The notes: generated from the letters alone by a model not told the origin. DNA of 64,000 nt from Strix aluco (GCF_031877795.1 NC_133971.1:47130892-47194891), one strand, 5' to 3'; shown: positions 38,116-50,500, numbered from the stretch's first letter. Numbers and translations: made by a program.

Positions 38116-39856
38116 TTCTTTGACCTTTATCACCATACTGTTTTCAATGTTAATACTATATATAAGCCCAGTGATGCAAAATAACTGTAATTGAATTACC
38201 TATATAATTTCATAGGACAAAATCATACTTCACTCAGATACACTGCACTAGTCCAGGATTGCACCCATCCCCTTTAATTTGAAGGTTACATTTCAAAAAG
38301 ATTCAATACTTCACAGTGTCACTTCCTCTGCTTATCTCAACTTTTTTAATTCATCAGATTCAGGTAGCACAGAACTGGTGAAACATCTACTTAATCACAA
38401 AGTCTTCAACACCCTGCAATCCCCGTGTTTTATAGCAGTATCTACCAAACCCACAGCTTCTGACTGTTAACCCCACATAATGAGGTACAAAATAATGACA
38501 GAAGATGTGGTCTGGACACAGAAACATTCAGAAGCTTCAACCATCCAAGTGAAATCACATTTTTGCTCATACAAACCGATTCCTATGTTACTCTCCCTAC
38601 ACAGTACCTTCCTAGCTAGTACAGAGCAACAGTAAGCTCTCATTAACCTCAGTTTTGCTGGAGGGAGGGCTTACAGTGTACTCATTTGCATTGGCCATGA
38701 ACTTCTATGCTTGGAACAATACTTATGCAAATTATTTAGCAATGTAACAAATTGACAATTACATTAGAACAAGCCTTGTTCATGCATAGTCCATAAGCTC
38801 TTTAAAACATAAAGGAAATATACCATGTTATTATCAGAACAGACTTCCATATCCTCTCCCACAAGCATGTCTGACCCAGAGGAACTTTAGCTATGACTTC
38901 TAGTATAGTTTCACAGTCAGGGAAATCCTTGAACTAATGCATCTCATAGTGTAAAGCATGGTAATTTTTGTATGGGATGTGGTATAGAACCCCCTTATCT
39001 GATTAAAGATGCAAAGTAATCACGCAGGAACAACTACCAATCTCTACTGAGCTACAGCAAGTTTCAGATGCATGAGTTTGACTCATCACCAGTGATCTGA
39101 GAGGAACAGTACTGTAATAACCAACAGTGCTGTAATAACCAAACATTTTCACCTTCACGACAATTTTCTTTAAAGACTTCTAGAATGACAGTTTCATTTC
39201 TGATTTCTTTGAAGCTTACACAGCTTAACATATATAAAATTTAAAAACCCAAATCCTCTAGATCACAGGATTCACTGACAGAATTACTATTAAAGAAATA
39301 AAAAACACACTAAAACTAAACACTAAATATATATATATTGCTATGAAAAATCCTATTTGTGTGATATGCACATCTTAGAAATCACTGTCACTTCAACTAA
39401 CCTGCCAAATGTTTTAAAGTTGGTTTCATTCCCCAAAATCACACAGACATGTTGTAGGGGACAACTTGTGTTAAAGTTCAGCTAAGAGGCAGAAATATTA
39501 ATACAGTTGCACTTCCACAATAACGCTTATAAAGTGGTTTACAAGGCTTGTAAATAGTTGCCAGGACTGACGGCCAGAAAATATAAAGCATCAGGTAGTT
39601 GGACTTGCTTCACGCAACTATGCCTACATGGATCAATCTTCTGGCAATTCTACAGGATTTCATTTTTTCCTGGTACTTCTTAATAGCTCGGACCTACTGA
39701 ACAAGTAGATTTAATAAAAGACTCTAGCTTTGAATATCCACCTTCAGTCAAACACCTTGGGCTTTGGTCCAGAGCATCCCATCTCCACACAGCAATACAT
39801 GTTACAGCCCAACAACTCCATGGGATGAGAAAACCACTGAGACTGAAAATTGTGTA
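38116..39856. other. Non-coding DNA, read as SNX24 intron 1
   Basis: AT-rich sequence. Near 39,108-39,145 a short imperfect direct repeat of CAGTACTGTAATAACCAA occurs twice. Nothing else was recognised. Confidence 0.6.
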
Positions 39857-40325
39857 GACTAACTCCTCTGCTCAAGCAGGGTCTGCTACAGCAGGTTGGC
39901 CAGGGCGATGTCTAGTCAGGGTTTGAGAACCTCCAAGGATGGAGACTTCATGGTCGTCTGGGCAACCTGTGCTGGTGCTTAACCATCCACATGGCAACAA
40001 AACAGTTTTATCTTATGTTTAAATGGTATTCCCTGTATTTTGATGTGTGCTTATTGCCACCTGTCCCGTCACTGGGTACCAACGGGAAGAATTTGCCTCC
40101 CTCTTCCTCATTTCCTCTGCTCAGATTATTTGTAGAGTGATAAGATCCCCTTGAGCCTTCTTCACGCTGAACAGTCCCAGCTCTCAGCCTTTACTCCTGC
40201 AAGAGATGCTCCAGTCCCTTCATCGTGTATGGCCCTGCACTGGACTTGCTCCAACCTCTGCACTGTGGAGCCCAGACCTGGACCCAGCGCCCAGATGCGC
40301 CTCTCTCAGCAGGGCCGAGCGCCAA
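39857..40325 (-). mobile_element. CR1 LINE fragment abutting the SNX24 CpG island
   Basis: Minus-strand CR1 recognisable by CTCCTCTGCTCAAGCAGGG, CTCCAAGGATGGAGACTTC, GGGCAACCTGTGCTGGTGCT, TTGATAAGATCCCC-like and GAACAGTCCCAGCTCTCAGC blocks. The terminal tail is missing at the low-coordinate side, and it is 5'-truncated near 40,325. It is quite diverged, so old. It ends about 310 bp from the SNX24 exon 1 donor. Confidence 0.85.
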
Positions 40326-40455
40326 GGAAGCACTACCACTCCCCACCCGCTGGCCACGCGGCATTAGCCACGGTCGCTCCCGCGACCGCTCTACAGCAAG
40401 AAGCTCGCGTGGGCAGGTGATGCCTGACGGGCCGAGGCCACCCCTCCTGCGCCGA

Positions 40456-40499
40456 GGGGGGCAGGGCAGGGCAGGGCAGGGCAGGGCGGGGCGGGGCGG
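40456..40499 (+). repeat. GCAGG/GCGGG pentamer array
   Basis: Five GCAGG units (40,461-40,485) followed by two GCGGG and a partial unit, just inside intron 1 of SNX24. The plus strand has many closely spaced runs of three or more G, so it could form a G-quadruplex on the template strand. Confidence 0.85.
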
Positions 40500-40639
40500 C
40501 CGCGCCTCGCACCGCACCGCACCGCGGGCCCCTAGGGCCGGCACCTGCACGGCGGCCTGACTCCCGGCGCGGCCCCCGCTCGCCGCCTTTACATCGCGCC
40601 CCCCGAGGTGCGGGGGTATCCCGCCCCGCCGCCCCTCAC

Positions 40640-40699
40640 CGTGTAGCCCCGCTCCAGCTCGCTCTCCTCGTAGCGGAAGGAGGGGATGTACACCTCCAT
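40640..40699 (-). CDS. SNX24: SNX24, sorting nexin 24, first coding exon
   Basis: Twenty codons, MEVYIPSFRYEESELERGYT, match the N-terminus of human SNX24 as recalled except Glu for Asp at residue 14. The exon ends ACG and is followed by a GTGAGG donor (40,639-40,638). The next residue in the family is Val, so its codon should open exon 2. SNX24 is a small protein (about 169 residues) that is little more than a PX domain; this exon gives its first strand. It sits inside a CpG island, downstream of SNX2 on the same strand, as in human. No later exon was recognised toward position 1, so the rest is taken to lie beyond the left edge. The start is fixed by family conservation. Confidence 0.93.
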
Positions 40700-40725
40700 G
40701 CCGGGCCGGGGGGCGTCGGCACCCC

Positions 40726-40770
40726 TCAGGGCCGCGGGCTCCCGGCGATCGGCGGCGCCGCCGCGGCCAT
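40726..40770 (-). CDS. Possible upstream ORF in the SNX24 leader (14 codons)
   Basis: ATG at 40,770 opens a 14-residue frame (MAAAAPPIAGSPRP) that ends in TGA 26 nt before the SNX24 start. It has G at +4 but C at -3, so initiation context is moderate. It matters only if transcription starts above 40,770, which cannot be told from sequence. The same bases (AGATGGCCGC) resemble a YY1 site, which is an alternative reading. Confidence 0.3.
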   Translation of the reverse strand: MAAAAPPIAGSPRP

Positions 40771-40779
40771 CTGCACGCA

Positions 40780-40802
40780 GCACGTGACGCCGCGCACGTG
40801 AC
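40780..40802. promoter_or_regulatory. Paired CACGTGAC E-boxes (CLEAR/USF-like)
   Basis: The 9-mer GCACGTGAC occurs twice, at 40,780-40,788 and 40,794-40,802, starts 14 bp apart and about 80-100 bp upstream of the SNX24 ATG. The sequence matches 8 of 10 positions of the CLEAR element bound by TFEB-family factors and is also a USF site. Binding is inferred. Confidence 0.5.
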
Positions 40803-41150
40803 TCCGGCGGGGCGGGGCGAGGCCCGGCCGCTCGGCTGCAGCCGCTGCGGCCCCGCCCCTCCCCTCCCCTCCCGCCCGGGGCCGAGGGCGCTGGGCGGGC
40901 CGAGGATGGGCGCTCGCACGGCCGCGGGCGGCCGGGAAAGGGCGGGAGGAGGTGGGCAGGGCGTACCGGGGGGCGAAACCCGCTGTTCAGCTGTGCGAGG
41001 ACATGGTGCCGGCGGGGCGAAGGGAGCGGGCGGCCGCCACCCCTCCCGGCCCCGCCGCCTTTCCCCGGGGTAGGCGCAGGGCTGCCGGCCGGGCAGCGGA
41101 GCCGCCGTGCTGCCGTCGCAGAAGGTCCGGTGGGTGGGGTGTGAAGGAAG

Positions 41151-44100
41151 AAGAGCGCGTGTGCCTTTGAAAACGCCGTGTTTTTAAAAACAAGGTTTGA
41201 GAGCACCTGCTTTGATGTGCCGGGGCAGCAGTGTTGCTTTAGACCAAAGGAAAACGGGAAGAAAACAATTAACTTCCAAAGGGATTAATTTATCCGGTCC
41301 TAAATTTAAACCACGGCTCAGACTACTTCCTATGCCTGTTTAGTCAACAAGCTCCCGGTAGCTGTACAAATCTAGTACCTTTCATAATGCTTGTTGTGAC
41401 CTGATACATAAAAATTAGGGGAAAAAAAGTTTAGCGCTGAGAAAAGTTGCTCGTATTGTGGCTATTCCTGAGAAGGTGCCTGTTACTTCACTATTTAACA
41501 GAGCAAACCAAAACCATTTCAGAGAAGTGCAGATGATTTCAAGTCATTGGGGAAATAAAATAAAACTTCTTACTCCCCCAAATAAGCAGCTGTGTTGACT
41601 TAAAAAGTGATGGAAGCAGAAGGTGAAACACTAGATGCATTTAGCAGGCAATGCTGTCACACAAGGTAACACTCCCACCTCACACAAATTTGCTAACCCC
41701 AAGCTTCAAGCCATTGGGAAGCACTGCAAAATGACAAGGCACAGCTGTATTAGATGGCAGTACCTTAAAACTCACCTTGTAAGTTTTTATGAATGCTGGA
41801 GAGTCTCAGAGGCTAAATAGTTAATACGTGCAATTTCAGCATCTCTCACTGATCTTTTAAAGAGTAGCTACGATTACAAATTCATGTGTATGCAGGGTTT
41901 GATTTTGTGTAAGCAGAGTCAAGTATAAAAACAGACCTCAGAAATGGACAGAAAACAAATGATTACTTTTATCTGACCTCTGTGGTTATGCTATCTCAGT
42001 GCTTCTAAGATGAGCATTTTGAAATGTCTTCTGAAAATTAATTTGCTTCTAGACTAGCAACATCAGGGGGACAAACGTTACAAGCTCTTCTTCCCTCCAT
42101 TTATTTGTTTTACTGCCAACTAAATTTAATTGTATTTTGCTCTAAGCAAAGACCTGTGACCGAAGAATTCAAATACAAAATATAAGGCTTTTGGTTAAAA
42201 CCAAGAGGACTGAAGCAACCTAACTCCAGTTCACTTTGCTAAACTAAAGCAAAGTAACAACCATACATAATAAAAAATGAATTGAAATCAAAGCAAGATA
42301 GTCCTTGGGCATTTGTTTCTGCACAATGCTGCTCACTCCTGTGCCAGTGTCCTTAACTGCTGATGACCAGCAGGAGAGTCCCAGCTCTGCTCTGTGCTAG
42401 CGGTGAAAGAGCAAACAGGTTTCCAGACTCTGTGTGCTCTTGCTGCAGGGACCATGTCCTTAGAATACAGTGATGACTGAAGGGAGTGAATAAGGCATCC
42501 CATTTTCCCCCAAAGCATACCCTGATAAATGCATTATAATCATCCCAAGGAAAGAATAGTCCAATCAGTCTGGTAAATGCGGGCATGCTAGAAAACAATT
42601 ACCATGTTATCATTATTGTTAGTTTCTGGTTAAGACTCCAGTCTTTAACCTTAGTTTCTGTTCTTCCCCTAATACAAAATGGATGGACAACTCTAATGAC
42701 ACCATTTATGCCATAATGCATTTATGCTGATGAGAAGCCAATAGAATTTCATAGGGGCACTATTTGTGATTGTTTGCAATCTAATAACCAATTATTTCAA
42801 AAAGCTACTTTTTTCCCTAACATCATACAACTTATTAACAAAGAAAAGTTTGAGACATTAATCTGGTTTCAAATTCAATAGTACATAATGGAACTTTTGG
42901 CTGTGCATCAGCCAAGAGGAACAAGGAAGATTACATGGTGAGCTGAATTCAAATACGTCAATATGTTTTGGAATGTTAAATTCTTAATTTGCACAATATA
43001 TCATCATTAGTTGGCTGATCTTTAAAGTTACATCTAAAGAAAAAATAGGATTTCTCCACATGGCTGACTGGCCATGGATTGTCTTTCTTTCTCATACATT
43101 AAGGAGCAAAAATTTAAGAGACATTAACTCATAAAACACTATCAATGTGCATTGAAAACCATCCAGGATTCTTGTTTTTGAAAGCTCATTGCAGAAATGA
43201 TACAATGATTCCCACAAAAAACAAAGCAAGGAGGATGTATTTTAAATGTAGCTTGATTTGAGCTAGTGTAACATGTATTAAAATCACATTAGTAATCTTA
43301 AAAGCAAAACTGTAAAAGGCTTGAGCTCTACTGGTGACAATTACCCAGGCAAAGAAATGTATATAAAAATTCTAATCAAAGTGGTAAGTACACACCAAAA
43401 GAAGAGGCGAGAGCAAACAACAAAAAAAAAGATAGTCCTTAATAATATCACAACCTCAGTTTGCTGATTTTTCAGTTTGCTACCAGAAAGTCTGGTTTTA
43501 AGTAAACTTGCACCTCACTGTACTCCTATAGATACTAGTCTCCTAGGTAAATAGTAGCAAAATTCAACATATTTGATAAAACTTTTGAGTAAAACAGCAT
43601 TTGCTTTTTAAGGGGTTCATGTCTTTCTCACTCCTCTGAAGATTTACCTGCATTTTTTCTTAAAGTGGTGTAGTTGTTTCTAAAACATCACAAAGCACTT
43701 TTATCTGCCAGTGAAGTACAAACAAGACCACTTGGAAAGACGACAGGCAGAATCAACTCCAGAAAGGTCAGCTAGTTTTCTACATGGGTTCACAAAATCA
43801 AATAAAAACCTCACTACTTCTAACACCCACAGTATTTGGAGGTGGTAAGTAGGTAGTTTTCTGAACAGCTTCAGTGTGTGTGCATACGGATGGGTGGGGC
43901 AAGGGGGAAAAAAAAATCAGTGTCAGTATGGCATTAAGATAACTGCAGGTATTCATACAGTGCAGTGCTCCTCCACCCTACTAAGACCTGCCCTGGAAGT
44001 TCCACATTAGATGTGAGGCTAAGATAAAGCATTTCCTTTCTCATGATTTGTGCTATCTTCCTTCCTTGTGCTCTTATCTTGATCTCTAAATCACAGATAC

Positions 44101-47040
44101 ATGGTTTATCTCAAGTCTTTTCTCACCCTTCCATTTTCATTGCATATTTCCTTTACTTTAGTTTTCATACAAATATTCTGCTAGAAGGATTCTGCCTAAA
44201 CTGCCTTGCATACTCTTCTGAGACCCTCTTTCTTAATGACAGATTTTTTTAATGACAGAAAACAGATTTGCGTTATTTCATATCCCTTCCTATGTTAGTC
44301 ATTTCTTCACTGATCTGGGTAAAAAACCAAAAACATTTTAGCAGTGAAGTCAAAAGTTATTTTACTTAGTAGCAAGCTCACCCCTCATTCAACTATGGAA
44401 GAATTTTAAGAAAAGGAAGCTGCCCCTTAGCAGGTAACAAGTAACACTTTTAATCACCTGAAACTTCAGCTCCTTACATGTTTGAACATTGAATTTTTTT
44501 TTCCTCACATGGTTGTAATGTTTTGCCAGAGATTCAAATTACTACACAGTCTGTTCTACTCTAAAGTAGAAGGACAGAAAAAAAGGTGGGGTTTTTTTTT
44601 TAAGACAATCATTTCACTGTACACATAATTTTAGTGGATGTTGGCTGTTCACTTAAATGCATTAGCCAGCAGCTCATCTCCACCAGAATCTGAAAGAAAC
44701 TGACATATCTGGGGCATGAACTCCAGAGATGCTGAAACACAAACTCTCATTTGAGGCCTTCAGAAGGAAGTAACTTAGGAGAGGTAAAAGGAGGGATAAC
44801 TGATAGGGAAGCAGAATATTGCATTTTAAAAGGGACAATGACTGAAGAATCAGAGACTTACTGTAGACTGAATGTCAGTTTAAAAAAGAGGTAACAACGT
44901 CTTCAATTTGAGACACATCACGTCATATATTTTTAATTCAAAAAAGCACCATGGACATGATGGATACAAGAATGGGGACGATTCAAAATTGCTGTAAACA
45001 TTTACAGAGTTTATTTTAACCCAAAAAGTAAATTAGACTTCAGTAGCACCTTGTCTTTTATACAGTATTCCAAATGTAGTTCACCATTTTGCAATCATTC
45101 ATTTTGTTCATGCTAGTGATTCCTCAGTCGTAGGCTGGCTTGGAGTTTCAAGGAAACACCACTTAAATTCAGTACAAGATCCTGTAGTGAGCTCCACCAG
45201 AGAAAATAGTTCAGCAAAACCTCCATTCACTTGGGTTTGAGAAACATCTGCTAATATGGATGTTAATTGTACTAGGAAAGCCAATAAGCAAAACAATGTA
45301 GGGGAATATACACAAAATAAATTAACAGATTCTTGGAACAAGAGTTTTATGCTTGCCAAATATAGCAGCTGACCTGGGTCTTCTGTTCAAATTAACCTTA
45401 TGATGCAAAAAAAGACTACATTTTTTTTTGTATTAGCAACCCTTTGTGACACTGAGCTCCAGAAATGCTATTAACCTTTTGTTCTCCAACAGGCTTCTGG
45501 TTTTAAGTAAAAAAAAACCTACACAACTCATTCTTTTCATTTGTCTAGTATAGATTAAGTCACACTAATCCCTGCTAGGGGACTAATGTGAAAGCTATTT
45601 CTCATTCTCTCATCACAGACACAAGAAACTGGATCTATAATTCAACTGATTTCTAATCCTGATAGATGAGAACAAAATAAAAATATTAAAAGCTAAAAAA
45701 GTTGGATAAAACAAGAAAAAAGATCATGGAAGTATATGTTTACCCATTTTGAGCTCTGCATGTCCAAACTGAGTCTTTTATGGAAGTACCCACTTTCACT
45801 CTCACTGGAACAAATCTGAAGTTTAATGTTGAACTGTCGGTCATTTTTCATTAGCACCAAGCAAGCCAAAGTCAAGTATATCTTAACACTTAGTAGAGTG
45901 TTATGCCTAGATTGATTTCTTCATCATAAACCTGTTGCATACTTCAGCTTTTCAAAAAGAAGTTACAAGTTAAATGACTTAATAAACACTGATACACAAG
46001 GTGTTACAAGCTTAAGGTTTTTGTATTTCACCATTTAAAAAGATCTTTGATAAAGGCTTCATAAATGTTTTCTTAAAATAAGTTTCTGTACTAGTTTTCT
46101 TGAAAATTCCTAGAAATACTGAGGCCACAGAACTCTGTACAGAAAAAACAGGAGACACTAATCTGGAAAGATTACATTAATTTCGTTGCCTGAATCAGAG
46201 CATAGGATCTTCCAGCTGAATTTAGGTTTCCATTCTGTTCAGAGATAATATTGGGTGCTTCTTTATGCTTGACCACAAACAATACAAATTCATGGGCTTA
46301 TGATTAGCTGAAAGCAACAGCTTTTCTTGTATTTTATGATTAGCATTTGTCTAAACTTTGTTAATATTGATACATCCCATTAATATTAATACATGCCATT
46401 GACAAGCTCAGTATGTTATTAAAATGACAGAGCAGCACATCCTATGTTAATATTGTGTATTTCAGAAAAATGTTTTAGCTGCTCTGATTTCTTACAGAGG
46501 ATATAATCAGTCCCCGCAAATGTATTTGCTCCAAGTAGAATGCTAGACCTTACAACTAGCTCACATTCAGCTGAATTACCTACTTTATTCTTCCCCGATT
46601 ACCAGAATTATTGCAAGATTCTTTTTCTTTTTGTATCCTGAGACCATCGAAGACAATTCATGAAATTTATCAGTCCAGTAGGACATCACTGTGTGACCAT
46701 GCAGGTAATCTTAACCCTTCAGAAGCTTTGTAAAACACCTCAAAGATATCTTGGTTTATGCCTGTCCACTGCCCAAGCACGAGTCTTTTGACCCTATGAG
46801 TATTAACGCATTACAGTATACCAAGGCAGTGATAACTTCAGGTGAAAAGACTACCCGTAACAGAGAGATTCAGAATTAAAACCAGAATAATTTACCACAA
46901 ATACTCGTTTGTGGATTTTTAATACCATCTCCAGCATTCTTTACTAAATGTTGTTTCTGCCTTTATATAATCTCAATTTATTCTAAATTCTACTTCTGAG
47001 AACACCAGTGAATATCTACAGACACAAAACCAGAGCATTT
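41151..47040. other. Intergenic region between SNX24 promoter and SNX2 3' end
   Basis: About 5.9 kb of AT-rich DNA without a recognisable gene, RNA or repeat family. The two genes face the same way, so this holds the SNX2 termination zone and the distal promoter of SNX24. ORFs here are short and unassigned. Confidence 0.6.
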
Positions 47041-47062
47041 AATGTTTCACAAGGTACATCCC

Positions 47063-47068
47063 TTTATT
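47063..47068 (-). promoter_or_regulatory. Candidate main poly(A) signal of SNX2
   Basis: AATAAA on the minus strand about 400 nt beyond the stop. It is followed within 40-50 nt by a GU-rich stretch (47,020-47,035), the expected downstream element. This predicts a 3' UTR of roughly 0.4 kb ending near 47,045. Confidence 0.5.
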
Positions 47069-47381
47069 ACTGTAATCACAAAAACATGATTTTGTACAGG
47101 AATGTTTAAGTGAACATTAATCGATGCAATTAAATTTGTTTCATAAAGATCAGATAAACATACTACAGAACATTGTATTGTAAAGAACAAAAATATCAGC
47201 TTTCTGGCCTTGCAGTGCACATTTTAGTGCAAGTATTAAGACACAATAGTGTTCAATTCAGCAATGTATTGCAGAACATCATGCCACAGTCCACTTCAAA
47301 GAGGGTCAGGACATGCAGCTTGTTAATAAAATGCTGTAGTATATAAAAAAGCCACATGTTAATTCATAAAATATATAGTGG

Positions 47382-47387
47382 TTTATT
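47382..47387 (-). promoter_or_regulatory. Candidate proximal poly(A) signal of SNX2
   Basis: AATAAA on the minus strand, 85 nt beyond the SNX2 stop. It would give a very short 3' UTR. There is only a weak U-rich stretch downstream, so this is the less convincing of two signals. Confidence 0.4.
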
Positions 47388-47471
47388 TGGATGATTTAAA
47401 ATGATTTCACTGTGGAATTTAGTTTTATCCAGGACAAACATCCAGACTGTCTTGTCTTTTGGAATATTCTT

Positions 47472-47522
47472 TTAGGCAATGGCTTTGGCTTCAGGTAGGA
47501 ATGCCTCCCAGTATTTTATTAG
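47472..47522 (-). CDS. SNX2: SNX2 last coding exon and stop
   Basis: Encodes [16 protein letters not shown] and TAA after a TTTAAG acceptor. The C-terminus is the same as the recalled human SNX2 end. The 3' UTR follows toward lower coordinates. Confidence 0.96.
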   Translation of the reverse strand, partial: LIKYWEAFLPEAKAIA

Positions 47523-50500
47523 CTTAAAGAGAAGGGAAAAACACTCATTATTAAGTACTAAATGTTGAAAAAGAAACATATATACTTTCCTCCTCTTGTA
47601 AACTTGTCTCCACCAGACAAAGAACATAGGTGCTTTGTATCATCTATCCACATTATTACATAATGCAAGAAAAAATACAAATAATAAATACACAAATCTG
47701 CTCACAGCAACGGAGTTGTTACCACACATTGAACACAATGCTACAGAATACAGTTACACAGAATTTGTTTGTTAGCTCAGTTTACTATTCTTACCTCCAA
47801 GGTCACCTTTTTTTATTTTTTAATTAAGCAAAGCCAGAGGGGTTATATTCCCAGAAATGAACAAAGGAAAGACTCCAGACAGTCTATTGGGAACAAGGTT
47901 TACTTCTGAGTCACTGGAAACTGTTTTACTGCTTTAAAATATTCAGTAAAATTTTATACTTTTTAAAAAGATCAGTAAAGATTTAAGTATTCAAGTTTCT
48001 CCAGTAAGTCTAAGTACATATTCTTTACAATTTACTCCAATCTATAAGTGAAAGTATTACTTCAGTTTCAGAAGACAAGATCCTCCACTTGCCCATATAC
48101 CTCAGGGAGCTTTACCCTTGCTTCCCTGAATTAGAGCTGTGCAAGGGAGCACAGCAATAGCTAGGAAACTGCAATCACTATGTTATTCTCCAATATAGTA
48201 CAGACTAGAAATAGTTTATATAAGAAACTGCTATACTTAAATCCTGTCTTTTTTTAACTAACCTAATATTGAACATATTAAATATTAACTTGTACAAAAC
48301 TTAAAATTTATCTTACCTGCTGTTGTGTTTGCACTAATGACTCTAAGTACTCGATAATAACAGTTTTAAAGTCTTTCACTCGTTCCTTCTGTTAATAAAT
48401 AAATCACGGCATATTAACCTCTTAACCAATGTTACTTGGAATGTCAATATCATCTAAAGTAAAAGTGTCATTTACTTGGACAAAATTATACGTGCCTCAA
48501 ATCTTCCCACTTCCTTGCGAATGGTTTTGGAGATCTGTTCAAAATCTTTTTCCCCTTGCTGAACTTTTGTCTCCCACTGGCAAAGGAAAGACATGCAGAT
48601 ATAAGACTTTGTGTTGTCCATTCAGTCTACCAGTATCTGAACTTTAGTATATCAGTGGTAGTCATTCAAGAACTGAAAAGGATCTATTTGGTTTTTCAGC
48701 ATACTCAAGGGAAAATCTTACAATAACAATTTCAAAGTAACAACTTGCATAGTAGGATATGATCAGATTAGTTAAAATAATGGTATCTCTAAGGTAAAGC
48801 TATCTCTAGTTCAAATGTAAAAATATCTTAGTAATGCTATTAAGGAACACTTAATAACATTTTTAAAAGATTCTTTAGAAAAAGGATCTCTAAAGCTGTA
48901 CCAGCTATTCGGTTTACAAACCCCACTATGAAAGAAATCTAAATCTGAAAGCTTTCTGTGACTACCTGACCAACCAAGTGTGGAAAAGTCTCAAAAGTTA
49001 GTTTCCTAATCCCAGAAGAGATGACTAAATCTTCATATCTGGCTATGGTAAAGTATATGATTATCTCTATCATATTTCTGTTGCAGATGATAAGCTACTG
49101 AGGACTTGTTTATTGGCTTTCCAGGAAGAACGAATGTTGCTTAAGTGAGCCAAAGCACATGCTTTCCTGTTCAGTGGGATCTGTTTTCATAGAAAGTGGG
49201 AGTAGAGAAGTTACTGCAGGTAAAATGAGCACAGAAGGAAAATTCAGAGGAAGCAATGTTGCTTGTGGGGTTTTGCCATATTCAGAGCATGGCATTCATG
49301 TAACAATACATGACACTAGGTTATGTTTCTCCTCAGTTTATGGGAAAAGATATCCAGCTATGCAATAATAGATATCATCATCATCTACATTATCTTATAA
49401 CTATTTTACACACATTATATTGTTAGATTTAAGCTAGCTGTGTAGATATACTATGAAAAAAAAGCTATCAGCCTCACACTTCAGATGCGTTCAGGCTAAC
49501 AGATATTTAAAATGCAATTTTATCTGTTAATCTCAACATACTGAGTCACGCAGTCAATATATCCAGTAACACTTATTTTTCTCAGAAAAAGGCAGCAGGG
49601 AAGCAACATATTTCAATATAGCATATTCCTGTTAGCAACCCAGTGGTGCTATTTACTCACAAAAGCATTTTGTGGTGCAGTGTCAAGTTACTATGGTGAT
49701 AAGAGATGAACATCATCTATGTTCCAACAAATTTCTCTATATTTTTTAGTTGATATTTATTCAAAGTCCTCTTATTGCCTTTTCAGATACACATTATGAA
49801 GCTATCCAATAAGTCATAATAGGATGTCCTTCACAGAACAGCCCGAAGAGTTATCTATTAACTGAAACAATACAAAACTCAGCCAAGGGAAGGGTAGATT
49901 AAGACTGCCTCTGTGCCCTCCCTACCTCAGCAACTAGAGGTGCCTGAGACTTTAGCGAAAGCCTCTACAGGCCTAATAGATCTAACATCCCAGTTTCATC
50001 ACGCCCAAATGCCAGGACCCATACAAATTATCACTGGATAATAGTCTGCCATGTTATAGTTTCTGACAAGGATAAATTCCTCCTTATTCAATAAGGTATT
50101 TCTAGGACTGTTCTTTGGCCTTTTATCTGCAAAATGCAAGCGAGTCATGGACAAAGCTCAAGCTGGGTAGGCTTCTACTCTGCAATTTCTCTGCCAGAAG
50201 GACTACTACTACAGAATTCAGCAACTCTGAACATGTTTCAATGGCAGCAATAACTTTCAATCACATTCAAATTGTGGGTTTACTAACAACCTTCTCTAAT
50301 TATCCAATAAAGTAGGAAAAATAAATCCTTCAGGAACAACATAATTAATTCTTTTAATATTGGGACTGAGAAAGGATCACTATTTTTCTACTACATCCAA
50401 CACTCAGGAAGTATTTTCAACAAGGAGTTCCAGCTCACTTGTATTGTGGATGGATGGGTGACATCAAGAGAGGCAACCAGCAAGAATGTGGTCACACAAG

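Larger units (their letters stand above)
40290..41150. promoter_or_regulatory. CpG island promoter of SNX24
   Basis: About 860 bp very rich in G+C and CpG in otherwise AT-rich DNA, spanning SNX24 exon 1. It has no clear TATA box. Upstream of the ATG on the minus strand lie GC boxes (GGGGCGGGG type near 40,809-40,817 and 40,851-40,860) and two CACGTG E-boxes. Transcription should start somewhere between the ATG and about 41,100; the exact site cannot be read. Long ORFs here on both strands are a by-product of the base composition. Confidence 0.85.

Noticed and set aside
40191..41206. Long overlapping ORFs (up to 242 codons) on both strands in the CpG island
   Set aside because: G+C-rich DNA lacks stop codons by composition. 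Only the 20-codon SNX24 segment has family similarity and a splice donor; the rest reads as low-complexity Arg/Pro/Gly/Ala.
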